Positions 1-13,140 of a DNA stretch of 64,000 bases are shown here, in pieces. The notes beneath the pieces are model-generated. The model was not told the DNA's origin. It searched no databases and saw nothing but the letters and a program-made list of their open reading frames with translations. Position 1 is the first letter of the stretch. The number at the start of each line of letters is the position of its first letter. The DNA is from Viola odorata. Lineage: Eukaryota > Streptophyta > Magnoliopsida > Malpighiales > Violaceae. The stretch lies in assembly GCA_963691705.1 (NCBI GenBank), contig OY829539.1, forward strand, positions 18,832,407 through 18,896,406, in the 5' to 3' direction. The translations under genes and the position numbers were made by a program.

Positions 1-830
1 TAAATCAATCAATCAGATCATAAAATTAATAAGAAATCATATCTAGCTGCGTTGAAATGTACACGAAGCAAATCGGTAAAGTACTACGTGACAAATATGG
101 CTGCGTTGAATTAAATAACTCTTAAGGCAAGAACATCGGTGTCCTTAATTGAACTTGGACAGTGTGCTGCTCAATCAAATGCAATTGAAATATTATAATA
201 ACTAATTGATAGAAAAGTATTCGTTTTGACGTTTGACATCAATTTTTGTCTTAGAATCACTTTATTATATTAAAAGATTACATAACATGATATGATGATG
301 ACAGACATTAATTACTTCGACAATATACCCAGCATTAATAATGAGAAATTTTTAAGTTGATGGTTATTGTATAATCATTATTTTATTAATTATTTTTTTT
401 CCTCTCATTAAAATTACGCTAATGACTATGGTTAAGATTATAGTTATTCTGTGATAAAGATAAAAAAAAAAAAGGTCATAGTTTGGTAATGCAAGTACCT
501 AGGCTATAATAGAAGAATTTGGTTACGATGAATCAACAAACCTTGTCAACCGTTGGCCTTTTTTTGTTTATTTGATTCAGTTTGTTTAATTTCCTATGAC
601 ATTATGCAAGAATCATTTTATCAGTAGTTATGTTCATTTCATAGGACAACTCAAGTTTGTTCGATCAGTTATACTCATCACTTATTCTTAAAAGAGAAAT
701 GCTATCTGGCCTGAAGAGGCTTTGAATGTTTCCCTCGAAAACCTAATGAATTAATAACCATCTGCGAAATTGGAACTATTCGATTTAAAAACAAAAAAAG
801 GAAGAAATTGAAACTATTCCTCATTTGACC
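1..830. other. AT-rich intergenic DNA
   Basis: No convincing coding region or recognisable repeat was seen. The stretch is A/T-rich with stops in every frame. Confidence 0.6.
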
Positions 831-835
831 CGACG

Positions 836-985
836 TGGAAGGGATCTTCGTTCCACCGTGTGATCCCTGGATTCATGTGCCAGGGAGGCGACGTCACCGT
901 CGAGAACGGCATCGAAGGTGAATGGATCTACGGTGCGAAGTTTGATGATAAGAACTTCATGAAGAACCACACTGGCCTCGGAAAA
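836..985 (+). pseudogene. Cyclophilin (peptidyl-prolyl isomerase) exon fragment
   Basis: About 48 codons starting near 839 read [18 protein letters not shown] followed by [29 protein letters not shown], which is the core of a plant cytosolic cyclophilin including the [14 protein letters not shown] active-site segment. The fragment is much more GC-rich than its surroundings. It has no start codon, and after HTGLG the match stops and runs into an unrelated purine-rich tail. Cyclophilin A-type genes are usually intronless and about 172 residues, so this is roughly a quarter of one. It is best read as a dispersed gene fragment or truncated retrocopy and should make no functional enzyme. Confidence 0.85.
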
Positions 986-1189
986 ACACGAATAGAGGAA
1001 GGAGATGGAAGCGAGAGAATATGAAAAGGAAAGTAAATTTTTTTTATAAAAAAAATGACATGTACATCCACCTCATTCAGGACGTAATTCAGGAAGACTC
1101 TTCAAGCCAAATAGCATTTTTCTTTTCAAAATTATCTTTCTTGAAACAGACCTTGTTTTATTGCTGTTATTTTAACTTTATTTCAGTTA

Positions 1190-2009
1190 CAGGTAGAGGT
1201 GGACATTCACTAAAAATTTTATTTCTGGTATCGGGATTCCGATATACCCAAAAAAAATCCCGAATCCGAACCTGAATTTTCAGTACCCGAACCCGAATTT
1301 CCGAAATTTGAATTTCGGAAATTCAAACCCATCAAAACCCCAATTAATCCAATCCCGAACCACCACATAACCATCAACGCCTCTGCCACAGCCGCCGTCT
1401 ATCGCCCATCGTCGCTGCTTCACTCATTGCCGCTGTCAATCATCACCGCCCACAAATCGGAGGTCACCCTCGTGAACCAACCACCCACCACACCATAGAT
1501 TTGCCGCCACCCATTCAACCAACCACCACAACCCACAGATCTGCCACCACCTCCACAGATCTGCCACCATAACCCACCACAATACATCTCTAATCTGACC
1601 AAAATAAAATCCAAACAAAAATCAACCATCGAACCTCCATGTCCGACCCAAATCCCCGTGCCTGTGCTGCGGAAATAGAAAAGAGAAGAGAGTGAAGAGA
1701 AACAGAAAAGAAAGAAGAGAGGAAAGAAAGAAAGAAAAAAAAAAAAAAAAAAAAAAGGAAAGAGAGAGGCTTCGGCCAAAACAAAAGAAAGAAAAGAAAG
1801 AAAGAAAAAGAGGGGAGAGGAAAGAAAAGAGAGGGGTTGGGCCAACCCAAGGAAAGATTTTCGGAAAATCCGATTTTCCCAAAATCCATTCCGAACCCGA
1901 ACCTGAAATAATTTCAAGTATTACATATCTGAATTCAAATTTTTTGATATCCGAAATACCCGAACTGAAATTTGAAAAATTCGGATCGAAAAATTAGAAA
2001 TTTCAGAAA

Positions 2010-2010
<1 letters not shown>
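1190..2010. repeat. Low-complexity repeat with CCGAA-rich ends
   Basis: Both ends (about 1240-1350 and 1860-2000) are rich in CCCGAACC and CCGAAATTT words. The middle holds a CCGCC/CCACC-rich stretch (1378-1600), then an almost pure A/G tract (1675-1850) ending in GGGTTGGGCCAACCC. The left edge GAGGTGGACATTCAC resembles hAT-type termini, but I could not define terminal repeats or a target-site duplication. Open frames on both strands come from the purine tract and are not genes. Confidence 0.4.
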
Positions 2011-5299
<3,289 letters not shown>

Positions 5300-5315
5300 T
5301 GTCATTTGAGGATCA

Positions 5316-5625
5316 TCACTTGGTGACCATGTAATCGGTAGCACGACTAAGCAGTTCCTTTCTTACCGCTGCAACTTCTGCAAAATTAGCATCAACCTCC
5401 TCTCTATAAATTGAAAATAAGCAAACAAAATTTCCTTTATCATCCCTTAGTATATCACCTATACCGGCTGGTCCAGGATTTCTGCAGGAGGAACCATCAG
5501 TATTCCTTTTCAGCCAACCTTGATCTGGTGGAGACCATATCTTGACAATCCAAACCTTAGTAGAATTAAACCATGACTTAAAGTCGTCAACCAATTGAAC
5601 CATTCATGTCACATTGTAGGGAAAA
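5316..5625 (-). pseudogene. LINE-type RNase H domain fragment
   Basis: The minus-strand frame from 5603 reads IWSPPDQGWLKRNTDGSS, then NPGPAGIGDILRDDKGNFVCLF and NFAEVAAVRK. This is the start of the RNase H domain (RVT_3 type) attached to plant LINE reverse transcriptases, with the first catalytic Asp in NTDGS. It stops at the GTT array, so the rest of the domain is missing. The same block, in the same orientation relative to a GLP gene, occurs at 36293-36495. It therefore belongs to the ancestral GLP duplication unit. Confidence 0.8.
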
Positions 5626-6061
5626 CCCTAAAAAATAAATACATGATTAATTTTTATTGATTTAAAGAAACTACGTTAAATATTTCAAATCATTTATATT
5701 TACTTTCAACTTTTTATTGGAGAGCGCAAATAGAATATAACAATAAAAAAATATTACTAAATATAATCGAATTAACAAAATTAAACCTATATGTTTTACA
5801 TTTTTTTATTTGGTCTATGGAAAAAAAACCAAACAAGGATCTCATTTTGAAAAGTCAAAAAATAAGCAATTAATAAAAATGGTACGTAGTTACTTATTGC
5901 TCAAGCATGTGAAAATGATAGATAATCTAAATAAATGTTTGGACGGTAGACAAATCAGAAACATTAGATAGATCACTTTTAATTAATGTCGTATGGCAGG
6001 ACGTCACTTTTAATTAGACTAGTCAATATATTCCGATCTATAAATGCATATGCGTTACAAG
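5626..6061 (+). promoter_or_regulatory. GLP1 promoter, cut off from its gene
   Basis: The stretch from about 5985 to 6061 matches the regions just upstream of GLP2 (13435-13502) and GLP3 (37218-37290), including GTCGTATGGCAGGACGT, the TATA box TATAAAT at 6039-6045 and the leader start. In GLP2 and GLP3 the ATG lies 77 bases after the first base of the TATA box. Here it lies about 4.1 kb away because a MULE inserted in the leader. The part left of about 5900 shows nothing recognisable. Confidence 0.85.
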
Positions 6062-6798
6062 TGGGAAAAGGCACCCTAGGGTTTCTATGGTTATTATTTT
6101 TATTTTAGTTGATCCTACTTTTCGATTTCTGTTCAATTTGGTCCCATGTGTTATTGTCGTTATCCTTCCGGAATCCCTATCGTCTAAATTGACGTTAACG
6201 GTCGCTTTTGCCGTTAAGTGTCATTATTTTATTATTATATATGACAGATCATCAATTTTGGCGGCCCCACATGATAAAATTCTTGGACTAAATTGAAAAA
6301 AAATCAACAATGTTGGGTTAATTTGAAATAAAAATGGGCCCACCATATGTTTTACAACCCAAATTTCACCCTCCCATCGCATGAACTCATCTCATCTTCT
6401 CCCAAATCCTCATCCTTTCATACCAAACCCTAAATTCTCAAAAACCTAATTGAAGAATAATTGGTTTTCCTCATCCTTTCAATCAACTACCACGAAACAT
6501 CAAAGAGTGGAAATGTGAGGTTTTGGTAAGGATTAGAGGTTTTGGGAGTGGAAATGCGAGGTGGGTTTCAATGGTAAAGAGTGTGTAGTGAAAGGGAGAA
6601 GGAATCGGAGAGTGTTTAGCCGCCGAGAGATGAATGAAGTTTGTATTTTCTTGGTATAAGAAATTAACAGCAATGCCGAACAGAGAATAGCGAAGACAGG
6701 TGGTTGTGTCGTTTGGTGTGTGAGTTGATTTAGTTGGAACAACGAGAGTAAAAGGTACGGCGACAACAGGACGACAAACCACGTTGAGATTCCAGAGG

Positions 6799-7001
6799 GT
6801 ATGTATTCTTAACCTTTTAATTTTGCCTTTTGCAAACGTCCTTGCTGTTGTTTTCATCTTTTGGTTGGTTTTTGATTTCTGTAAAGTAAAATTTATTATA
6901 CGAATCATGTGGTCCTATTTTGTAACCCTTTTATGCGATTCATGTGGTCCTGTTCTTTACAATTGTGAATTGAATTATATTTTCCTATTTTGCTTGGTAG
7001 G
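6799..7001 (+). other. Probable 5'-UTR intron of the MULE left gene
   Basis: A donor GTATGT follows CCAGAGG at about 6799. An acceptor TTGCTTGGTAG ends at about 7001, three bases before the ATG at 7004. A leader intron between the terminal repeat and the transposase start would place transcription initiation in the left terminal repeat. This is inference from splice consensus only. Confidence 0.45.
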
Positions 7002-7003
7002 CC

Positions 7004-8053
7004 ATGACTGTTGTTTTGCGTTTCCATATCGGTGGAAAGTTTAAATACAATCCGTATAGGTATGAGAGTCCGACTATTGCTGAGTGGAGGTGTCGGATGG
7101 AAGTAATATCTTATGAGTTAATAGTTTGGATTCTATGGAGGATGAAAGTTAACAATGTGGGTAGAATTTTATTTTATAAACAGTGGGATAAGGGTAAGGA
7201 CATTGTGGATATGGAAATGGACTTGGTTGTACTACAGTGTGAAATCTCATTTTCAATGTTTGTGCAATCTGCAATAGGTAATGGTTTTATGGATTTGTAT
7301 GTGGACCATGATGAAAGGCAACCTTTGTTTATTGAAGGTAGACCTAGGATTTTACCGTGTGACTTACTGCGTAGTCCGGACTCAATACATAGTGATTACT
7401 TTAGTAGTAACACGATAGAGTTGGTAGGTGGAAGTAATTTTAATATTGATGAGGGAGTTAAGTCATTGGGGTTTCCTAGAAACATTAACGAAGAAGCTAC
7501 CCCTTTCTCTCCATTACCTAACGTTTCAAGCTTGAATTACAATTCTGTTGACTCTAGTGACGAAGAGGTTGAAGGAGATAATATTTTAGGCAGTGGAAAT
7601 AGGGCAGATGAAGAGTATGTTGGGGTAGAAGGTGGACTTGGAACATGGGTGGATGTTCCATACTTAACTGATGATGAGGAGTATAGGGAGTTGAAAAAAG
7701 GAGCCAAAACAAAAAAGAATAAAGAGAGGGGTGAGACCAGTGGAAGTAAAGAAGGGTAAGGGCAAGGGCAAGGTGAAGAGCATGGAGGAAATAGGATGGA
7801 GGAAGATGAGAGAAGGGTAAGAGATGAGGATGATGGTCCTGGTACAACAAATTTGTCACCGGAATATGTAAATGATGAGATAGGGGATGATTCTGATGCT
7901 AGTGCAGTGTCTAGAAGTTCAGCAAGTGATGTAGACCATGGGAGGAGAAGAAGAAGAACTTCAAAGCCTTACAAGGCCACTGCAAACTACAGAGAAATTC
8001 CAAACTTTGAACCTGAGATGATTTTTTTTACTGTACTTAACTATGGTGAATGA
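7004..8053 (+). pseudogene. MuDR-family transposase N-terminal fragment
   Basis: One frame of about 349 codons is broken by a single in-frame TAA at 7757. The N-terminus (FHIGGKFKYNPYRYES) matches the PB1-like N-terminal domain of plant MuDR transposases. It is followed by a Ser/Asp/Glu-rich linker (VDSSDEEVEGDN; TDDEEYREL), and the last part (SKPYKATANYREIPNFEPEMIFFTV) resembles the segment just before the MULE DNA-binding region. The frame then ends, and no DDE catalytic core or SWIM zinc finger follows. It could supply at most a non-catalytic N-terminal protein. Family assignment is good; function is unlikely. Confidence 0.75.
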
Positions 8054-8736
8054 TTTTATTTCTAGCAATTAACATTGTTGCTTTGGCTGCTATTGTTATT
8101 AGGCTTAATTGATAATATAGATTGATGAAAGCTGAAAATATGTTTTGGCTGCTGTTGTTATTACGCGATCGAAATCAGCTTGAGAAGGAGTAGGACCATG
8201 TGAATGTGATCCCATGAACACTACATAAGACTTTTTAACAACAACATGCACACACTAATTAATCACCCGGTCGATAATACATTTACACTTTGCTAATTAA
8301 CAACTGATCAAACATGTATGTTACCTTCCTGCCTGCTGCTGTTCCTAAAACTATACTTTTCTTCTTTTTTTCAGAATTTCTTGGTGTTAATTCATTCTTG
8401 TTTTCTAATAAGAATAAGAATGTATGTATGGGTTAAGAATGTGTATATATATATATATACAAAAGAAGGAAGAGTCCTTGGTCATCAAAACTTCTGCTCT
8501 CACTGTAAATTTGTTCTGTTTCTGTTCTATCCCAACAGATGCACAAGCATATAATATCTAATAATAATACTTGGATAATCAATTCCACTTATCAGCCCAC
8601 CAGCACCACCAAAACCCTAATCTTTGCTATTCCATTACCTTTCTTGTTCCCTTAAATCCTCCTCGCCTAATTCTCTCCACTTATTCATGACTCAACCCTC
8701 CGAAATCTAAGAAAGCTCTGCTTTTCTTGAGCCAAA
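8054..8736. other. MULE interior, non-coding
   Basis: No protein is recognised. The region includes two similar phrases, TTTTGGCTGCTGTTGTTATTA and a near copy about 60 bases earlier, and a (TA)n run near 8440. It replaces the missing transposase core and may be captured genomic DNA. Confidence 0.5.
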
Positions 8737-8934
8737 ATGCCAAGAAACAGAGCACCCATTTTCAAGAAAATCTCAAATCTTGTGAGAGCTTCTATACTCC
8801 TATCCAAGTTGAGTAGGAAACCCATCAATCTTCCAAAGCTCGTTTTCTTCAAGAAATCATCAAGAAAGCTGAAAATATTCAAACTTGTCAAGCATTACAA
8901 CTATGGTTTTGCCAAAAACTACACAACTAACTAA
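8737..8934 (+). pseudogene. Captured fragment encoding a short basic peptide
   Basis: A 65-codon frame starts MPRNRAPIFKKISNLVRASI and contains KLVFFKKSSRKLKIFKLVKHYNYGF, a Lys-rich pattern that looks like real protein rather than chance. It then runs straight into a simple ACTACACAA repeat and stops. I do not recognise the family with confidence. The sharp transition to repeat DNA suggests the 5' end of a host gene was captured and lost its 3' part. Confidence 0.35.
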
Positions 8935-9065
8935 TCTACACAGTCTGCCAAAAACTACACAACCTGACTAATCTACACAGTCTGCCAAAAACTACACAAA
9001 CTCACAAATCTACTAATCTACACAGTCTGCAAACTACACAAACTAACTAAACTACACAATCTAAT
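8908..9065 (+). repeat. Tandem repeat of about 45 bp, 3-4 degenerate units
   Basis: Units built on GCCAAAAACTACACAA and CTAATCTACACAGTCT recur at about 8910, 8947 and 8986, with a shorter copy near 9025. The array begins exactly where the captured peptide frame loses sense. Confidence 0.8.
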
Positions 9066-9199
9066 TGCAAATTATAGTTATACACATTAACAACAACTGG
9101 AGTATAAAAAACAAATTAATTGCAATTACAGTTATACACATTAACATTCTACATTTAAATTAAATAGTTGAATTACAAACTGAAACGAATTACACAAAA

Positions 9200-9670
9200 T
9201 CAAACAACGTTCCTCACAATTAAAATAGTAATACATATAAAAAAACAGAAAACCATTCCGACTTTTACACCATTCAAGAAGGAACCTGATTTCTCCAATC
9301 TCAATCTATCTAATTGGTTTTGCAAACACGAAACCTCAGCTACTGTCTCCATATGGGCATCCTGCAAATTACCTAACTTCTTATTCAAGCACCTAACTTC
9401 ATGTTTCAATTCTTCCTCGCTATCTAACAACATATGAACGACATCTCTTGACCTTTGTGAAAATTGAGCAATATCGTGCCATCTAAAATACTTACAATTG
9501 TGTTGTGGACAATTGTAAAACCTTCTGCCGACGTTCTCCTCCTTCCAACAAACCCACATCTTCGCTTTCAAGCCACAATCGTAAAATCTCGGAGCACCAG
9601 AGTAACTGTCATCACCAACTTGAGTATTCCTCCTCCAAGAACGATGCGAGGAAACAGAAATATCGAACAT
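9200..9670 (-). CDS. GRF zinc-finger, coiled-coil, membrane-anchored protein carried by the MULE
   Basis: An intact 156-codon minus-strand frame starts at 9670, almost exactly at the inner edge of the right terminal repeat, so that repeat is its likely promoter and leader. Residues 27-66 form a GRF-type zinc finger (CGLKAKMWVCW, ENVGRRFYNCP, NCKYFRWHD). The first Cys of the usual C-x-C is Tyr30, while an extra Cys41 is present, so four Cys remain (32, 41, 54, 59). Residues about 75-125 are a heptad-like coiled coil and 133-152 a hydrophobic segment ending near the C-terminus. Short GRF/coiled-coil/TM proteins of unknown role occur in many plants. Here the gene is probably transposon cargo, arranged convergently with the transposase remnant as mudrB is with mudrA in MuDR, though it is not mudrB. 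Confidence 0.75.
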   Translation of the reverse strand: MFDISVSSHRSWRRNTQVGDDSYSGAPRFYDCGLKAKMWVCWKEENVGRRFYNCPQHNCKYFRWHDIAQFSQRSRDVVHMLLDSEEELKHEVRCLNKKLGNLQDAHMETVAEVSCLQNQLDRLRLEKSGSFLNGVKVGMVFCFFICITILIVRNVV

Positions 9671-10182
9671 TATTCTTCAATTAGATTTTTGTGAATTTAG
9701 GGTTTCGGATGAAAGAAAAATATTTGGGAGAAGACAATGAGAGGAGAGAGGGAATTTCGGGTTTGGTATGAAAGGATGAGGATTTGAGAGAAGATGAGAT
9801 GAGTTTGTGCGACGAGAGGGTCAAATTTGGGTTGTAAAATATATGGTGGGGCCCATTTTTATTTCAAACTAACCCAGCATCGTTGATTTTTTTTTCAATT
9901 TGGTCCAAGAATTTTATCATGTGGGGCTCGCCAAAATTGATGATCTATCATATATAATAATAAAATAATGACGTTTAACGGTAAAAAGCGACCGGTAACG
10001 TCAATTTAGACGATATGGACTCCAGAAGGATAACGACAATAACGCATGGGACCAAATCGAACAGAAATTGAAAAGTGGGATCAACTAAAATAAAAATAAT
10101 AACCATAGGGACCCCAAGGTGCCTTTTCCCCGTTACAAGCAATATTTCTCATCAATCAGCATCGTACTTACTAGTTACTACT

Positions 10183-11055
10183 ATGAAAAGTGCCCAAATT
10201 CTTGTAGCTCTTGTCGTTTGGGCTCTAGCTTCCTCCATCGCCTCCGCCTACGATCCCCACTCCCTTCAAGACTACTATGTTGCCGTCAATGATCCCAAAC
10301 AAGCTGGTACTATAATTAATACTTTAATTATCCCTTAATTCGTTGAGAATCTAGTGCAAACAAAATTAGTAATTTTCTGTGATATATACAAGATTAGATT
10401 TGGAGTTATATATATATATCTATGCGCACGACATAATGACATAAGTCGTCTATTTTATATGTTTTTTTATAGGTTTAGTCTTTTTAAATGTTTGCTAATT
10501 GATATTATTTTGACTTCTGTAGTGTTTGTGAAGAGCAAAGTATGCAAGGACCCAAAGCTTGCCACAACAGACGATTTCTTATTTTCAGGCCTAAACATTC
10601 CATTCGACACAAATAATGTGTATGGATTTAACGGGACTACAATAGGTGTTGATTTACTTCCAGGCCTCAACACTCTTGGCTCAGCTTTCCTCCACCTTGA
10701 CTTTGCACCCAATGGTGGCGTCGTCCCACCCCACACCCACCCTCGTGCAACCGAGGTCTTATATATTGCTAAAGGTGTCTTCTATGCTGGTTTTGTCACA
10801 TCTGGAGATAGTCGTCTCATCACCAAAATCTTATATCCTGGAGATGTTTTTGTTTTCCCAACCAGGCTTGTACACTTCCAACTCAATATCTCCGAAAAGC
10901 CGGGAGTTATTTTCGGTAGTTTCAATAGCCAAAATCCTGGATTCAGTTTTGCAGGAGAGTCGACTTTTGGAACAAGGCCATCCATGAATCCCGATGTTCT
11001 CACCAGGTCTTTCCGATTAGACAAGAAAGCTGTGATTTCAGAAGAAATTCCTTGA
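10183..11055 (+). CDS. GLP1, degenerate germin-like protein (cupin)
   Basis: Two exons, 10183-10306 and 10523-11055, with a GT-AG intron, give 218 residues. Germin-like proteins are secreted, apoplastic, manganese-binding cupins. Some act as superoxide dismutase or oxalate oxidase; which applies here cannot be told. Residues 1-22 are a signal peptide ending ASIASA. Cupin box 1 (HTHPRATEVLYIAKG) keeps His112, His114 and Glu119, and box 2 keeps His159. Three lesions separate it from GLP2 and GLP3: Cys32 of the conserved N-terminal disulfide pair is Tyr, the box-2 glycine at 156 is Arg, and a 5-base deletion near 11035 changes the C-terminus to ISEEIP and removes about 10 residues. With a 4-kb MULE in its leader, it is probably poorly expressed or a pseudogene in the making. 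Confidence 0.85.
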
Positions 11056-11281
11056 GGATAGTTTTCTTCAGTAAACCCAAATCAATGATAATTAAAGAAG
11101 TAATCACAAAAAAAATATAAAAAAATAAACGATTACTTTTGCTTCTTTACATTTTGCTTTTCCTTTCTTTTCTTTGCATTAATTTGTTGATGTAAAATGA
11201 AATAAAGTAATACTTTTACTTAAGCAATAAAGATTTATCAAGGTTTCACCTCGATATGAATGATTAACAGATACTTATATA
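11056..11281. other. GLP1 3' flank
   Basis: The region is A/T-rich and contains the AATAAAGATTTATCAAGG-type sequence also found after GLP2 and GLP3. It is a probable 3'-UTR and polyadenylation region. Confidence 0.5.
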
Positions 11282-11555
11282 CTCCCTCCGAGTTTTATTG
11301 AATGTCGTTTTTTCAGTTTTCACAATAATTATGATAATCATTATATTAGAATTATTGTATAATTATTAACTAAACTGCCCTTATTGATTATCAACCAGCC
11401 CTTTTTAAATTTTCTCCAGAAAACATGGTTAATTTAAAATTGTTTGGGTTTAATTTTGTCATTGACTACAAAAGTTATCTTAAAAATTGAATACAACAAC
11501 TAAGTGGCCAAAACTATTTCTTGAAAAAATGACATTTAATATGAAATAGAGGGAG
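11282..11555. mobile_element. Stowaway-type MITE, 274 bp
   Basis: The ends are CTCCCTCCGAGTTTTATTGAATGTC and, inverted, CTCCCTCTATTTCATATTAAATGTC. Both flanks are TA (11280-11281 and 11556-11557), the Tc1/mariner target duplication. No coding capacity. Confidence 0.88.
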
Positions 11556-11570
11556 TACTTATTTTTTACA

Positions 11571-11843
11571 GGCAAAAAGGAGTAAAGGGACCCTGGACTT
11601 TAATGTTTTATGTTATGGGAACCCTCTTTGTCTTTTTACACTCTGAACTATAATATTTTGTTTAATGACAACCCTTCCGTCACGGTGAGCTGACATGGCA
11701 TCGTTATGTGCCACGTCATCTACCCAACCGTTGCCATGCTAGCTCGCCACGTCACGGTAGGGTTGTAATTAAATAAAATATTAAAGTTTAGGGTTCCCAT
11801 TAAATAAAATATTATAGTTCAAGGTCCCTTTATTCCTTTTTAA
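11571..11843. mobile_element. Palindromic foldback MITE
   Basis: The left arm reads AAAAAGGAGTAAAGGGACCC and the right arm, inverted, AAAAAGGAATAAAGGGACCT. A central stem holds CACGTCA words (CCGTCACGGTGAGCTGACATGG against CGCCACGTCACGGTAGG). It is non-coding. A partial copy of one end lies at 12797-12882. Confidence 0.75.
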
Positions 11844-12055
11844 CTTTTATAAAATTCATAACAATTTGAGGCGGTGGTTGTGATGGTGACGATAGTCGTG
11901 GAGGAGGATGGTTGCCGATGATGGTGATGGTGTGACCGTGGTTCGGGTTTGGCAGAGAGGGAGAGATGATTTTGGTCGGGACAGACCCGACCGGGTCCGA
12001 GTCTCACTAAGGCGAAACCATCATTTTTGCTACCATTTATTAGAGAATTAAAATC
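11844..12055. other. Short non-coding stretch between insertions
   Basis: A GGTGGTTGTGATGGTGACG-type simple-sequence stretch and nothing recognisable as a gene. Confidence 0.5.
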
Positions 12056-12069
12056 TCATTAATCTATAT

Positions 12070-12688
12070 ACTTTTTTTTTAAAAAATAGGCAGATTTTAT
12101 TAGACTAGACTGTCATGAAGAATATGACCAGCCCAGCAGAACCAATACAGAGAAAAACCCGCAGAAGCTCTCTCTAGGAGCGAGCAGCTACAGACTCGGC
12201 AAAAACATATACCCTAGCAACAAAACAGCAAGCCAAAACAACAAGCCAACAGCCTACAAACTCAAGGAATGTCCGTACACCAATTGAGAAGCCAAGCCGG
12301 GGATTGGACCATGTCCGACATGCTAAAAGCGAACCTGTCATCCTTGCTCTTCAGCCACCAATGCCACAAAGCAAAGATCATGTTCACCATATGAGTTGCG
12401 TTAGATTCCAACTGTCTAAAGATCCTCGCATTACAGTTCTTCCACACTGTCCAAATAATCGCATAAAATAAGGGCTGCCACATTCTACTCCGTTGTTTGT
12501 CTGCAGTCGGCAGATAACTCCCCCACGCCTGCCACAACGCTGCCAACGAACCAGGCTGACACCACACAATCCTCAACCACCGCATAACGTGATCCCAAAT
12601 ACCCCTTGCTATTTCACAATGAAGAAACAAATGGTTCACATCTTCGGCCTGGCAGCTACACATGGGACAGTTATTATTAGCTCAGGAA
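12070..12688 (-). mobile_element. 5'-truncated LINE with poly(A) and 14-bp target duplication
   Basis: The minus-strand frame from 12663 to 12262 reads CSCQAEDVNHLFLHCEIARGIWDHV and later WQPLFYAIIWTVWKNCNARIF, the zf-RVT domain found after the reverse transcriptase of plant LINEs. The 3' end on the minus strand is an A-rich tail (T-run at 12071-12080). The piece is flanked by TCATTAATCTATAT at 12056-12069 and 12689-12702. It is a dead-on-arrival L1-type insertion with the reverse transcriptase and endonuclease lost. Confidence 0.92.
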
Positions 12689-12796
12689 TCATTAATCTAT
12701 ATTAATGAAATGATATTCTCCCTTTGGAACCAAGCCCTTGAAATTTTTCCAAAATATTAGAAGATTAATTTTTCTTATATTTTTTTAAAATTTTTT

Positions 12797-12882
12797 TTTG
12801 GTAAAAAGGGATAAAGGGACCCTGAACTCTGATGTTTTATTTAATCACAACCTTTATCTTTTTTTGTCCATTTACCCCTTCA
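12797..12882. repeat. Partial copy of the 11571-11843 MITE
   Basis: AAAAAGGGATAAAGGGACCCTGAACT and the following TAATGACAACCTTTATC-like sequence match the left part of the foldback MITE. It ends abruptly at the junction with the LINE/GLP duplication unit near 12883. Confidence 0.65.
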
Positions 12883-13140
12883 ATTCATAGACAGCCCAAG
12901 AAAACATCATCTGAAAATTTTACCCCAAATCAACAACAAATGATTAACGGTTTCAGAGCTGCATTTGCAAAAGGGACAACATCATCATTAGCCCCAATAA
13001 TACCTCTTATGACCAAAGAGTTTCTTGTGTTAATTATTCCCAGGAGAAGTATCCAGAGGAAAGTTTCAATTTTAGGTGGTACAAGACCGTTCTATGCTGT
13101 TTTTAATAATGTATATCAGACTTCACCAATAGCCCCGTAA
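12883..13140 (-). pseudogene. LINE zf-RVT fragment upstream of GLP2
   Basis: On the minus strand it carries CPFCKCSSETVNHLLL, a zinc-finger-like RT-associated motif of plant LINEs, with frameshifts. The same block stands at 36665-36930 upstream of GLP3, where the RNase H part also survives. It marks the left edge of duplicate 1. It is non-functional. Confidence 0.75.

Larger units (their letters stand above)
6062..10130. mobile_element. Two-gene Mutator-like element (MULE)
   Basis: The terminal inverted repeats are about 400 bp on the left (6062-6462) and 460 bp on the right (9668-10130), the right one carrying about 65 extra bases. They begin GGGAAAAGGCACC. The element is flanked by 9-bp duplications CGTTACAAG at 6053-6061 and 10131-10139. 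GLP2 and GLP3 show the uninterrupted sequence (CTTACAAGCAAT) at the same place, which confirms the insertion. Inside are a truncated MURA-type frame on + and a GRF zinc-finger frame on -, facing each other, each driven outward-in from a terminal repeat. The transposase catalytic core is absent, so the element is non-autonomous. Confidence 0.93.

Noticed and set aside
1420..1997. Open frames on both strands with Phe/Ser/Leu or Lys/Arg/Glu runs
   Set aside because: Produced by the purine tract; no homology and no splice or promoter context.
10467..10736. Antisense frames across GLP exons (also 13899-14120 and 37532-37885)
   Set aside because: Mirror frames of the real cupin coding sequence.
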